64,000 nucleotides of DNA. It comes from Lepturacanthus savala (lineage: Eukaryota > Chordata > Actinopteri > Scombriformes > Trichiuridae). A program made the position numbers and the translations under genes. Below are positions 46,701-58,169 of the stretch, one piece after another (the stretch's first letter is position 1; every line of letters starts with the position of its first letter). The notes beneath the pieces are model-generated. The model searched no databases. It worked only from the letters and a program-made list of their open reading frames with translations, and was not told the DNA's origin. The stretch lies in NCBI GenBank assembly GCA_030544235.1, contig CM060484.1:12693031-12757030 (forward strand). Reading direction: 5' to 3'.

Positions 46701-49700
46701 CAATCTGTGGGAAAATATACAAGTGATTTAAAAAAAAAAAATTTTTTAAGTTTGAACTTACAGGTCTGAAGTCATTAGTGTAGTTTTCAGCCTTCAAAAA
46801 TGTTTGCAGGTCCTTGATGTTTCCCAGCGTGGCGCTCATCCCAATAATTTGAGTCGTTTCTGAACAAACACAGAGCAGCATTGTTTATTTAATTCTAAAA
46901 TTAATTAAAAAGTGAACATATTCTGCACAGGTCCAGTTCTATACTTATATTCTTGGGCTCTACTATCTCTGCATGATTTCCAGTTAAAAATCATTTTAAT
47001 ATGTATGGGCTACTGTAGCTCCTGACTCTTTAAGGCCTGCCTCTTGATGAGCCCACAGTGTTCTAATTAGTCAGCTTCAGGAAGCTTCTTCCAGCTTGGG
47101 AGGCTACATAAACTACTATTGTGGTATCTGGGCAGCTGAAACCTGGGCTTTGTCTTCCAGGGAACATTTCTATCATGAGTGTCACCAAATACCCAGGGCA
47201 CAAACAGAGAGGGTCCAGGAAAATCCTGAATTTTTTTCCCAATGAATGAATGTGTTGGGCCCTCCAGTTAATAAAGAAAAAAGAAAATGAACTTATAGTA
47301 TACTACTTGTACTATATTGGACATTATATAGTACAAGTATTGGACCCCCCCCCTCCTGGAGGCACAAAAAGGTTTAGTCCAGTCACCCACTTCTTGCACT
47401 ATCAATGATAGGGGCTCAATGAAATTAAGCTGTACGTGGCCCAGAATTTGATGCTACGCCCCTGAGTTCTACATATTTTCACCTCAACATCTGACACTTA
47501 AATATAAGCTAATGACAAAACATTACTAAAAGCAAAAATGTCTGCTTTAATTGTAAAAGAAGTGGGTTGTGTCAAATAAAATTACTAAGAGACACTTACT
47601 ACTCATGTACAGAACTTTAGCCAGAGTCATTTCAATAACAGCCCCTCTGCTGCCATCACCCAGCATGTGAAGCTGTGTAGGGAAGAAAAAAACATATCAT
47701 TAAACCTCCCTCTGATTTTATTTTTTTAACATATGAAAGACAGTTTTATCCAACGTGACCTGTACCTCGTCAACGACCACCAGTCCGATGTTATCCAGCC
47801 TGTCGTTCTCGATCAGAGAGTTCACCAGGCTGTGGGCTTTTTCTATCGTAGCGATGTACAGAGACCTCTGGTTTCTTCTCTTCACTGGAGGAAACTTGCC
47901 TTTGCTGCCAGCGTACTCCTCCACCATGAAGTCCAGCTCCAGGCCAAAGCTTGCTAACCCACGTACCTGAACAGAAACACGCACCAAACAAGTTGTGGTT
48001 GCAAATCAAGTGCTGTGAAGTTAGGTGAAGGTGTCCCACAGGGCTCTATTCTTCACCCTCTCCTGTTCATTAAAAATACATGTAAGTTAGAGATAATGGG
48101 GATGGATAAAGTACTTTTTTCTCTTCTTTGCTGCATTAGTAAATAATACAAGTACATATTTAAACAGCTGACAGCATTATAAATCATGAAAATGTTATTA
48201 TTGTGTTATTATTATATATTATAAATTCTACTAGTTGTTCAATCTACTATTCTTCACTTATCTATAACTTCAGTTTTAAAACTGTTCATTTATTTATATA
48301 TATATATAGCATTCCTACATTTATGTTGGACTGCATTTGTTTGTTTGTTTCTTAGGTGAATATCTGGAAACATGTCATGTGTATTCGGTATGAATACTAG
48401 TACAACAGTCTTATGGTAAAGTGTCTTTGAGCACCTGGAAAAATAGGTCCAATGTGTTGTCATTATTAAAATAATTAAAACGGCTCTCTCAGTCAGAGGA
48501 AATGTGCGACACAGGGTTGCCATCTTGTGGTTGTTTTTACATTGGTAAAATAAATAAAATAACAATTTATTCATAATACAACTGATTTGAAAGCAAATAT
48601 GAGAATAAATGTTCAGTAAACATGTAGATGGGTGTGATTTTTATAATATTTTAAATTTATGAATGTTTTTGCTTAGGCATTTTTAAAGTATCCTACTTGA
48701 ATTCCTTGTTTTCCTAACCCGGGTTTTGTTTTCGTCAACTATTTTACCCGTGTATTGCACTCAGTGTAGCAGGAAAATTAACCCTGTTCTTCCTCGTTAA
48801 CCTAGAGCTCAGACATGAAACCCTAAAAACAATTATTTATGTTTCTATTCTATGAGTCTATGAGTTTGTTTTTTTTTGTTTTTATGCATGGATCCCAATG
48901 AGAACACCTGTTTAAATAAAGGATTATACTACTGCTACTTGTATGCATGTTGCTTGGTACCTTCTCCTGCACCAGTGATATGTACGGTAAGATGAAGAGA
49001 CAATCCTTCTTCCTGCACAGCAGCTCTCTGAGGATGAGGATCTCTGCAACAAGAGTTTTGCCTCCACTGGTGGGAAGCGAGTAGATCAGATTCTTCCTCT
49101 GATGAACGCAGTCCAGGTTCAGACACGTCTCCTGCCAATCTGAAACAGACAGACTGTGATAAACTCTGCTCAAAGTTATCTGCAGTTATGTAGAATCTGT
49201 GAGTTATGCAGCTGAGCATCACCATAAAGGCTCTTGATTCCTTTCAGTTTGTAGATCAAGTCCTTTACTTTGGTGGGAAGTCCAAAGAAAGGTCCTAGGT
49301 CAGTTGTTTGAGAAGGTAGAGTCTCTATAGTCTGTATTGCGATGCTGATCTCCTCGGAAACCGCCGCTTCTCTCATCGCCGCGGAGCGAGAAACGGTAGC
49401 GGGAGCAGTGGCGTTGCAGAGCATCGTCCTCTTCAGCTGGTCGGCGACGCTCCTCCTCGCCTTCGTCTGCCTCTTGGTTTTATCCCCCGTGTTTCTTTGT
49501 ATGTCAGCGTCTCTAAAGGGGGTCGAGGTTTTATCTCCGTCCTGGAGTTTGCTCCTCTTTGCACAGTCCTGAACTCGTTCTTGAAATTCCAGCTGGCTGG
49601 CCGGCAAGTCCTCGAAGGGATCGTCCCCGAGGCCATCCAAGATGGAGTCCGTGAGGGCGTCCCCGCAAGACTGTTTGCAGACGTCATCATTTGGCGGGCG

Positions 49701-51168
49701 CAGACTCGTGAAGTCCTGCTGATCCGCAGCTCTGGTGTGGCAGTCACGCTGCCGTTCGTGTTGCTCTGCGTCGTCTAGCTTCGCCAGGAGAGAGCTGTCC
49801 TCCAGGATACTGTCATAGTCCCCGAATAAGTCTTCACTGTCACTGCAAAACTGACGACAAAGCACAACACTGCTCTTTACCTTAAGGCAGTTTAGTTGAA
49901 TGAAAAAAAAAAAGAAATTATTTGATATTGATTTATTTAATTCAGACAATGAACTGTTAAAACTTCTCAGAACCTGCAATGATGTTTTCTGTCTGCTTGA
50001 TTCTTAGTTTTTTACTGTCAAAGATGACAAAGAAATACAGGCAATTGTTGTTTGGAAAGAAGAAGCAGCTTCAAATATATAAAATAGTTGCAGATTAATT
50101 TACTTTTAATTGTTGCAGCAGGTGTCATTTTTCAGTTCAAAATACCAAATATGTTTTGGTTCCTCCTCTATATATTTGCTGATTTTGACTGTTGATTGGT
50201 CGATTAATTGATTTTGTGAAAATCAGCAAAAATTTTTTAACCAATCATTTTTCAAAGCAAAACGGATTTTTCTGTTTTCATACAGAAATCATAGTTGTAG
50301 CCCTAGATTTCACAATTAATCAAGCCATATATTCAATTGATAAATTGTTAACGACTTTTATGAGATCTGGTTGAGAAAATGCAACCACATTGTATTTGTT
50401 TTAGTTTTCGCATTAATTTGATCTTCTGTAAGGCTGAAACTAAAGCAATTATTTATCATTTATCCCACTGATTATTTTATTTATTTTTAACTATAAAAAG
50501 TCAAAAAAATGTGAGAAATTCTCATGTCAATATACTGAAACCCAAAGTCAGCATCTATAATAAGATAAATATTAAAAAATAAATCAATTAAAAAAGCATC
50601 AGTACCGAAGATATTTACGTTTATCTCAACTATTTAGTTTAACTGACGATAAATGTAATTATTGATTAATCTGTTGAGTTTTTTTTTCAAATAATTTTCC
50701 AAAATATGTCAAAAAGTATCAATAAGTGTTTTCCAAAACCCAAGATGACGTCTTGGGTAACTGTCGTTATTGAATTGGATGGATCAGATCAGAGCCTTTT
50801 GGCATTCCTGCTTAAAATAAATTAATTGTCACAAACAATCTTTGATCATGTTTAATCACAAAAGCTGCTACAGCTCTGTTGCACATTAATCACACATGGA
50901 AATAATCATTCGCTGCAGCTCTTGCTCTCTCATAATTGGTTAATCTTTCCAGCTAGAGATCAGTACTTGGATATAAACGTACCTCAACATCTTTTAAATC
51001 AGCCATGACGCTGCAGAACCTCCAGTTTGTGGGACATGGCTCTCCTCTTCCTCCTCCTGCACCTCCTCCTCTCTTCCTGACAGGTGTCAGGTTAGTGTTC
51101 AGGCTGTCTCTCGACCTCTTTCTTGAGGAAACTCTCTTTACTTTGATTCCTTGCTTTGCAGCATTCAT
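40793..51168 (-). CDS. helq: HELQ, 3'-5' DNA helicase (POLQ-like), complete, 18 exons
   Basis: Superfamily 2 (Ski2-like) helicase in replication-coupled repair. Exons (minus): 50983-51168, 49223-49850, 48961-49139, 47766-47966, 47600-47672, 46762-46859, 46375-46473, 46092-46237, 45768-46007, 44924-45065, 43966-44070, 43677-43887, 43057-43214, 42871-42969, 41860-42033, 41656-41769, 40997-41131 and 40793-40894. One frame runs through all GT/AG junctions for 1029 residues (human 1101). Walker A is TSGGKT with K299; motif II is DELH (397-400), split across an intron; motif III is SAT (431-433); motif VI is QMVGRAGR (637-644). A winged helix and helix-hairpin-helix end (AKQLYNAGYKTL) follow. The N-terminus is long, acidic and poorly conserved. 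A minus-strand AATAAA lies at 40701-40696. The 3' end converges on the hAT gene. Confidence 0.97.
42076..42215. mobile_element. 140-bp foldback MITE (CAGTGTTTCC / AGCACCACACAATG family)
   Basis: The left end CAGTGTTTCCTACAGACC and the right end (reverse complement CTGCGTTTCCCCACAAATAG) are inverted. Both arms contain ATTGTGTGGTGC, so the element folds back. CATTG flanks both sides. A single-ended relative occurs at about 9915-9957. It lies in helq intron 14. Confidence 0.7.
44071..44923. other. helq intron 10: nothing recognised
   Basis: AT-rich intron between the exons encoding helicase motif VI and the following domain. No coding frame or structured repeat supported. Confidence 0.55.
45066..45767. 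other. helq intron 9: decayed AT-rich repeats
   Basis: Contains an (AAT)n stretch (about 45428-45450) and weak ATTAATTAATG/GCTGCAACTAATGA words like those of the hAT MITE family. Too decayed to delimit. Confidence 0.5.
47304..47339. repeat. Perfect 14-bp hairpin in helq intron 5
   Basis: TACTTGTACTATAT (47304-47317) is exactly inverted at 47326-47339 around an 8-base loop. Intronic; function unknown. Confidence 0.8.
48010..48066 (+). mobile_element. LINE reverse-transcriptase motif fragment
   Basis: Plus-strand translation reads GVPQGSILHPLLFI, the conserved reverse-transcriptase core of fish LINEs (Rex/L2-like). A second short fragment of the same motif lies at 20208-20255. Located antisense in helq intron 3. 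Confidence 0.65.
49851..50982. other. helq intron 1: decayed MITE-like sequence
   Basis: Contains ATTGGTCGATTAATTGATT and GATTAATCTGTTGAG words and a GGCTGAAACTAAAGCAATTATT segment, consistent with two or more decayed GCAACTAA-type hAT MITE copies. No gene recognised. Confidence 0.45.
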
Positions 51169-51630
51169 ACCTGTCCAGGTTCAGCTGGCTCACCTGACAC
51201 TACATGTTACACAGTTGCTAAACAAGCACGAACACAATAACTATTTACAGGGGACGAGACAACAGTGTTTTATATTGACGTTACAGTAAGCATGCAACTA
51301 GATAACGTTTAAATAAAAAGCCAAACACACACAGTTAAATGATTACTTTAGCTCATTCCACAGCAGTTGTGTTGCCCTAGTTCGATAAATAGCCACTACA
51401 AACACTCTAAATTAATAAAAAAAATCTTTAAAAATGTAAAGAAGTCTAACATATTTAAACGCAATTTGTAATTTAAACGCGGAGGCTACAACTACCTGAC
51501 GTTACTCAGCATGCATTGAAAAATGTCAACATCGACGTCTGTGCAAATTTGAAATCCTGACATCATTTCCGTTTCCGGTTCGCTAGCTAGCAGAAAGCAG
51601 TTAGCTCTCTGCTAGCTAGCTAACTAGCAT

Positions 51631-51735
51631 GAACGAAATGAAACACTTAAGGTGTTGAACGGTTAGCTAGCTGAGAGCTAACAGTGAGCTAGCAGAGAGC
51701 TAACCGTTCAACAGATTGTTTCATTTCGTTCACAA
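51631..51735. repeat. 105-bp palindrome about 460 bp upstream of helq ATG
   Basis: TGAACGAAATGAAACA followed closely by GTTGAACGGTTAGCT on the left is mirrored on the right by AGCTAACCGTTCAAC and TGTTTCATTTCGTTCA. The centre carries further AGCTAGC/GAGAGCTAAC repeats. GCTAGCTAGC words also occur just outside (51583-51625). Probably a foldback MITE. Confidence 0.75.
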
Positions 51736-52432
51736 GTTTAGCTTCAATAAACTAGAAACAAATTACCCAAATCAAGGAGATAATTACAAAGAAGCAACTA
51801 GCGTTGACTAAGTTTTGCAATGTGTTGCCCTTTTTTTTAACTTGTATTATCCTACAGACGTTGCTTATCATGCTAATATTGCTTGTAAAGGACTTAAAAT
51901 ACTTGGGTACACATTTGTGACTTTGTGTTTACTGACACATTATAACACATTATAAACTGTTAGTGAAACTAATTTATGCAAATATTTTGGTCATTTAAGT
52001 AACGCATCTAAAATTGTCACCCCATTTTGATCGCAAGGATTTTTATCTTGTCTTCCGTACCCTTTTTTAAGCTTTATTAATAAAATTTCAGTATACATTC
52101 AGAAATTTTACAAATGAACATGTGACATCATATATATATAAATAAAGATTATACTAATATAAATTTTTAATATATAAATAAGAGTGCAGGTATCAATATA
52201 TGCACAGAATAACAGTAAAAGAAAGAAGGGGGTTAAAAAACAAGGTAAAGTACATTTCTCTAAATACTTCTTCAAGTATATCTTATTAGTTATTTTTAAT
52301 ACATTCAGTTCTTAAATTCAGTTTAAACTCACAAAAGATAGGCTGGGGGTTGGGTTTTAGAGAATTTAGCTTTATGGATATGGACATTTGCAATTTGAAA
52401 ACTGGATTAGTTAGGTGTTGAATTTGTGGTTC

Positions 52433-53135
52433 TTTTTTTATAATATAATAATACATACTTATCTTTTTTTAATTGGAATTTTGTACTGAAAGGAGATAGT
52501 TTTTGAATTAGTTAAGAAAATTTGACATTTAAAAAAAGGTGCTTAAGTGTTTCTTGTTTGGCGTTTATCAAAATACACATTCAACATCAATATTTGTCTG
52601 TTTGTCTGTAAGACGTTTAATAAAATGAAAATGCATGAAAGGTATTGTTTGGCATTCCGTCCCACCATATTATGACCTGGAGTTAATTATCCTGTCATTT
52701 GGATTTGGCACATGTCAATAACAAAGGTCCTGTTAATAATAATGGCTGCTCCTTTATCTGACATTTTCTCAAATTCCATAAATACATATGACAGATAGGC
52801 TGTTTATAGGTTGGACACATTTTAAATCATTAAATCAAGTGACACAAAGATCTATTTCAATATATATTGCAAATGTGTGGAGATAAAGAACACTTGATAT
52901 TTTTATACTTTATTATTTTTTTAATATGAATATAAGATATCGTTCTGCTCCTAAAATAGAAAGTGAACGCCCTTGTTCTATGTGTCTGTTGTTAACACCC
53001 ATCCTGTTTCCTCTTTTTATGCCCATTCTGAAGGACAGCTGCAAAGATAAGAGTCTGAATAATTCAGAATTAGAATCCAAAGAAATTCCTTCACAGGGAT
53101 CAACTTGCACGGGTAAGAAAACGATAATTAACAGG
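52433..53135 (-). mobile_element. LINE 3' fragment, copy 1 of a segmental duplication
   Basis: On the minus strand, near 52570-52515, a translation reads CILINAKQETLKHLF, resembling the C-terminal Cys/HLF region that follows reverse transcriptase in L1-like LINEs. The block is about 0.70 kb and is repeated at 55089-55926 with high identity. Copy 1 lacks about 160 bases present in copy 2 (about 55239-55403). Confidence 0.6.
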
Positions 53136-53814
53136 TTCACCTTATTTCAAGTGTGTCTTAGAATATTAGCAACCTCTTTCTAAGATGATTCAGAGAGTAC
53201 TGGAGGACAACGTTCACAGTCCTGTACAAAAAATGACTTCAGCTGACGTTAATATATGTTATTATGTATGTATGTTAATCCACCTGCAGCCTTCAGACTA
53301 TTTACACCAGTATTTGTACGATTAAATAATACACAGATCTATTGAAGACCTTTTTCAACTAGACTGTATATAATAAAGAATAAAGAAGAAGAAGAATTCT
53401 TCTTTGTGTAACAAACAGCAGCAAAAGTGGGTCTCATACATTAGATCTTGAGTCTAAAATCGCTCTCAGAGAAGTAACAAGTTTTAATTGTGTTAGTGTT
53501 TTCTTAAGGATCCTTTTTAGAAGCGCATGCATGTACCTCTAGTCTTCCTGGTGCCCTGAATACAATGCAAACACTTGAGAAATACAATAAAAATGAATTG
53601 GAAAATTGGCATTGGTTTGGATTATAGTCTCTGCCTTTCTGTGTATCAACCTAGAATTTCTGTTCATAGCTGTGAAAAAAACCAAACAAATTCCACTCAT
53701 TCAAATGATAAAGCACAAAATAGCTTATATCGTATTGTGTGCTATATTGTAATGATAATTAATTGTCCTTAGAGTCCAACATTTATTCTCATACTAACAG
53801 GTGAACGGGGGAAA

Positions 53815-54069
53815 ATGGACGATTTGGAGAAGATTTTGTTGGTACTTGATCTCTTGGGAGGGGACTTGGAGATGTTGAAGTGGTACCTGGGAAAGTCGGA
53901 CCTCGTGGAAGGTTATCCAGCAATACCAAAGTCTCAACTGGAGAATGCAGAAAGGGTCCACATCGTAGATATTATGGCAAACACCTACGGCGAAAAGGCT
54001 GTGGCGGTGCTGAGGGACATCTTAAAGAAGATAAACAGGAATGATCTAGTAAAGTATTTGGGAAACTGA
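53815..54069 (+). CDS. Stand-alone pyrin (PYD/DAPIN) domain protein, 84 aa
   Basis: A death-fold adaptor domain used in inflammasome-type signalling through PYD-PYD contacts. The whole 84-residue product is one PYD: helix 1 (LEKILLVLDLLGG), the FKWYL-like position (LEMLKWYLGKS), the fish-typical GYPAIPKSQLENAER linker, and the closing KKINRNDLVKYLGN. ATG at 53815 is 14 bases after an acceptor (CTAACAG to 53800). The stop at 54067-54069 is followed 10 bases later by a donor (GTAAGC at 54080). A 3' UTR exon begins at about 54336 and AATAAA lies at 54487-54492. The exon structure implies a real spliced transcript with at least one 5' UTR exon that I cannot place. No NACHT, CARD or B30.2 domain follows. 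By analogy with mammalian pyrin-only proteins it could be a decoy regulator; that is inference. Confidence 0.85.
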   Translation: MDDLEKILLVLDLLGGDLEMLKWYLGKSDLVEGYPAIPKSQLENAERVHIVDIMANTYGEKAVAVLRDILKKINRNDLVKYLGN

Positions 54070-54954
54070 GGAGCAGAAGGTAAGCTGCAGGACAGAAACA
54101 TGAATCAGACGTGATTAGGATAATTATTGTACCAAAATGTGGAGCTAAAATAAAAGCCTTTTACTTGTATTATTTTCTGAGACTCCCCTGCATCTACACA
54201 TATTTTATATAATATTTGATGAAAGTAAAACAATGTATTTTTTATATAGCATTTTATAATAAACAAAAAAAAACTACTTCTAAACAAATGTAATTCTAAA
54301 CAGATCGTAATGTGTTTCCTCCCCTGTCTCCTCAGATGATGACGGCGATATGAGATAGGAGTGATCTGATCCAGAGGGTGAACAACCCTCGTCCTGCTTT
54401 GGATTTCCTCCTCCTTTGCTCCGTCCTGCTTCTATTCTGTCTAATCCAAACATGCTAACTTTTGATGTTTGGCATCTTAAATCTCTAATAAAATTTCCTA
54501 ATTGCTCTGACTGTGTGACTTGAGTCCAGATACCTAATATTCTTAAACATTACTGGGGTTTTTATCAATTAAGATGGTATTGTTTGACACACTGTACATT
54601 TGGAAAAAGAACTGCACCCTTTATATTTCATGAAATTTAAGTAACAATAAAAAAAGAGACAACTGTTAAGTAAATTTATTTACCTATATCATGGAACTTC
54701 CCATTACATTTCAGAGGGAGATATTAAACTTTCTCCTCCATTGCAGTTATTTTCATCTTTACAACATTAACCAGTATAAGACTGCCATAAATCTGAGTAA
54801 TTAAAAAACATGTCTAATATCATTTTATTGTTCATGAAAAAAACAGGGAGGTGTGGGGTTTCTCCCTTAGGAAAAAAAGAGATTTGAATATCATTTCCTG
54901 CATTTCTACATACATTACGGTAACTGAATATGATTATAATGTATTTATATGTTA

Positions 54955-55077
54955 AATATAACTAAATGGTATTTAGTTAAGTAAAACAACAGTCAACGTA
55001 TTACCTGTCGTGACATCCCCGTTCGTGTGCATGTGTGCGTGTTTGAAAATTATGGTATACAACCCCGGATTTTATTA
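54955..55077. repeat. Duplicate of the mrps18c upstream flank
   Basis: Matches 56034-56222 closely (AAATATAACTAAATGG through GGTATACAACCCCGGATTTT) except that the TG microsatellite here is short and interrupted. It abuts the second LINE copy and marks the end of the first duplication unit. Confidence 0.8.
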
Positions 55078-55088
55078 TTTTCTTTATT

Positions 55089-55926
55089 TTTTATAATATA
55101 ATAATACATACTTATCTGTACTGAAATGAGATATAGTTTTTGAATTTGTCCTAAAAATTTGACATTTAAAAAAAAGGTGCTTAAGTGTTTCTTGTTTGGC
55201 GTTCATCAAAATACACATTCAACATCAATATTTGTCTGTCTTCTGTGCCTTTGAATATTAAAGTTCTCCCGGATGCTCCTTTGATAGATTTTTTTGTTTC
55301 GGTAACTTTATTGAACTATTCAGTACGATGCAATTTCTGGTAGGAATAGTCTCCGGTCTACATGGAATTGCCTATAGGATTTGCATTTCTCCTGGAAAGT
55401 TTAAGACGTTTAATAAAATGAAAATGCATGAAAGGTATTGTTTGGCATTCCGTCCCACCATATTATGACCTGGAGTTAATTATCCTGTCATTTGGATTTG
55501 GCACATGTCAATAACAAAGGTCCTGTTAATAATAATGGCTGCTCCTTTATCTGACATTTTCTCAAATCCATAAATACATATGACAGATAGGCTGTTTATA
55601 GGTTGGACACATTTTAAATCATTAAATCAAGTGACACAAAGATCTATTTCAATATATATTGCAAATGTGTGGAGATAAAGAACACTTGATATTTTTATAC
55701 TTTATTATTTTTTTAATATGAATATAAGATATCGTTCTGCTCCTAAAATAGAAAGTGAACGCCCTTGTTCTATGTGTCTGTTGTTAACACCCATCCTGTT
55801 TCCTGTTTTTATGCCCATTCTAAAGGACAGTCTGAATAATGTCTGAATAAATTCAGAATTAGAATCCAAAGAAATTCCTTCACAGGGATCAACTTGCACA
55901 GATAAGAAACCGATAATTAACTGGTT
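55089..55926 (-). mobile_element. LINE 3' fragment, copy 2 of a segmental duplication
   Basis: Second copy of the block at 52433-53135, about 0.84 kb. It carries about 160 bases that copy 1 lacks (about 55239-55403). The GTAAGA present at the end of copy 1 is ATAAGA here. No intact coding frame. Confidence 0.6.
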
Positions 55927-56099
55927 ATGATAAAACAGCTACAATATATACTTTTTTCATTATGAAATAATTGCTTTAAAATTCTATATTCTTAAAACAA
56001 ACAATAAATCTGGAATAGGATTAGAATGTGTTAAATATAACTGAATGGTCTTTAGTTAAGTAAAACAACAGTAAACGTATTATCTGCCGTAACATCCCC

Positions 56100-56105
56100 G
56101 TGTGT

Positions 56106-56189
<84 letters not shown>
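56100..56189. repeat. (TG)n microsatellite, about 90 bases, upstream of mrps18c
   Basis: Nearly pure TG run (one C interruption at 56110) ending 130 bases before the mrps18c ATG. The duplicated flank at 54955-55077 has only a short interrupted version, so the expansion is specific to this copy. Confidence 0.95.
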
Positions 56190-56192
<3 letters not shown>

Positions 56193-56318
56193 AAAATTAT
56201 GGTATACAATCCCGGATTTTAGAAGTGGTCGGAACCATTGAGCGATGATAACGATAGGAACCAATAGTAAAGCACTGGGATTCAAGTCGGACCACTTCCT
56301 GTCCTCAGTGAGGTCAAA

Positions 56319-58108
56319 ATGCTCGCTCTGAGGCGGCTACAGCGGATAAAGGCTCTTTTTTCGCAAAATGGAAACACGAGTAAGACGCTTTAACGTCGCT
56401 GTAAAAATAAAACAATAGAGTTAATCAAGTGTTTCATTCTATATAATTTAAATTCAATGTTTTCAGTCTAACTACACGATGTGATGCTAATGCTAGCGTT
56501 AGCCAGCAGCTACGATGAACCTGTATTTGTCCCTGCAGGTATAAGAAGCTTGACCGCGGATGTCACGTTACCGCAGCAAGAAAAGGATGATGTGGTGAGT
56601 TTTATATACACTTAAAGTGATAATATTTATTCTATAGAACTATCAGCAGTGTCATTTGACTCTACTTAGTATTTCAGTGCAATTTAGAGCGAAATAATGT
56701 ATATTCTACTTCAATAACTGTACAGCTGACAGCTTTAGTTTAAGATGCATATTTGACACATAATTAAAATGAAATCAGTGATTTTAACATTTTTGTCTTT
56801 AACATCTTATTTTTCTTTACTTTTAACTACATCAAGCTCACAATTATGTACTTTTAACCGTAGTAGATCATGCAGAACTGTATTTTTATATTTCTCTCTT
56901 CATTTTTAAGCTGGTGAAGATGGAAAACCCGTACAAAGAACCACAAAAAGGATGCATTCTCTGCAATGTCACAGTGGATTACAAAAATATTCAGGTGAGT
57001 AAATTAGAGTAATAATCGCTTTATTATCTTTAAATCTTATTAAGACTTATTGTCTTGATTTTTTGTTTGGTCTATAAAATATCACTGCCTCCTTAAATGT
57101 TTGTTTTATCCATAACATAAAGATATTCAGATTACTGTCAGAGGTCTGAAGAACCCTGAAAAAATGACAATCTATAATAGTTGATGACCAATCAATCAAT
57201 TAATTGACTTCCTATTGCAGCTCAAAGACACACTAATCTGATTGGATAAATTCTGCTTCAAGCCATACATCACTTATTTTGACTGAGAATTGCAATTTAC
57301 AAGATTAGGGCTGAGCTGCAACGATTAATCAGTTAAGACAGTAATATCAACAACTCTGTTGATCATTTTAATATTTTGAATATTTTATATTCAGTTTTTA
57401 TCTTTTTAAATGAAGCCTTTCTTCATCATGCATTCATCAAATTTCACCTGTATATGTTTGAACCCCTGTATGAGAAGTAATTAAGTGCATGTGCTGTTGC
57501 TTTTCCTCACAGCTGCTGTCACAGTTCGTCTCACCTCACACAGGCAGAATTTACGGCCGACACATCACAGGTGAGCAGCCGGACGAGTTAAAAACAAAAA
57601 AAGATGGATAAATTGAAACTGTAACCCAATTATCTTGTTTAAATCCTAACCTGCTGCTGAAGAAGAAGTCAGGAAATATTAATCAGATGGCTCATTACAG
57701 ACAAAATAATATTAAACGTGATATTATAATATTGACAACATCAATTAGAAGAGTAGGAACAGTTGTTTGATTCTCCGTCTTGTGTTTCACAGGCCTGTGT
57801 GGTCCGAAACAAAAGGCCGTCTCCAAAGCTATAAAGAAAGCTCACTCCATGGGTAAGTTTGCTTATTGTCATTCCTCAAAGTGACATTATGAGAATTTTC
57901 ATCAACAGCTCTGCTGTTATGTTCTTGAGATGTTTTTTCCTCCATTGATTGAAACCAGCCGTGGAGAAGGATGCGGCTGCCGATGAGACAATAAGCCGCG
58001 TTTCTTTCCTTGTCCGTGTTTCTCCTCGCAGGCTTCATGTCGGTGACCCACAAGCATCCGCAGTTTATGAGGGACCCCAACATCTGCGGCATCAAAAATC
58101 TGTATTAG
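56319..58108 (+). CDS. mrps18c: Mitochondrial small ribosomal subunit protein bS18m (MRPS18C), complete
   Basis: Structural protein of the mitoribosomal small subunit. Six exons: 56319-56379, 56539-56594, 56911-56994, 57513-57570, 57793-57852 and 58032-58108, all GT/AG, giving 131 residues. The N-terminus is basic and hydroxylated (LALRRLQRIKALFSQNGNTS), consistent with a mitochondrial presequence. The S18 core is CILCNVTVDYKNIQLLSQFV (54-73), then the SPHTGRIYGRHITGLCG region. Cys54, Cys57 and Cys89 are candidate zinc ligands, as in S18 relatives. ATTAAA near 58161 is the likely polyadenylation signal. In mammals it lies head-to-head and close to HELQ; here about 5.1 kb separates the two start codons. 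Confidence 0.96.
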
Positions 58109-58169
58109 TTAATCTGTGTGTTTGTGTGTGTGTGTGCGCGTGTTCTGTCCTGAATCTGTAATTAAAGTC

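Noticed and set aside
56021..56285. Open frames encoding poly-(His-Thr) across the TG repeat
   Set aside because: A microsatellite artefact with no flanking coding evidence.
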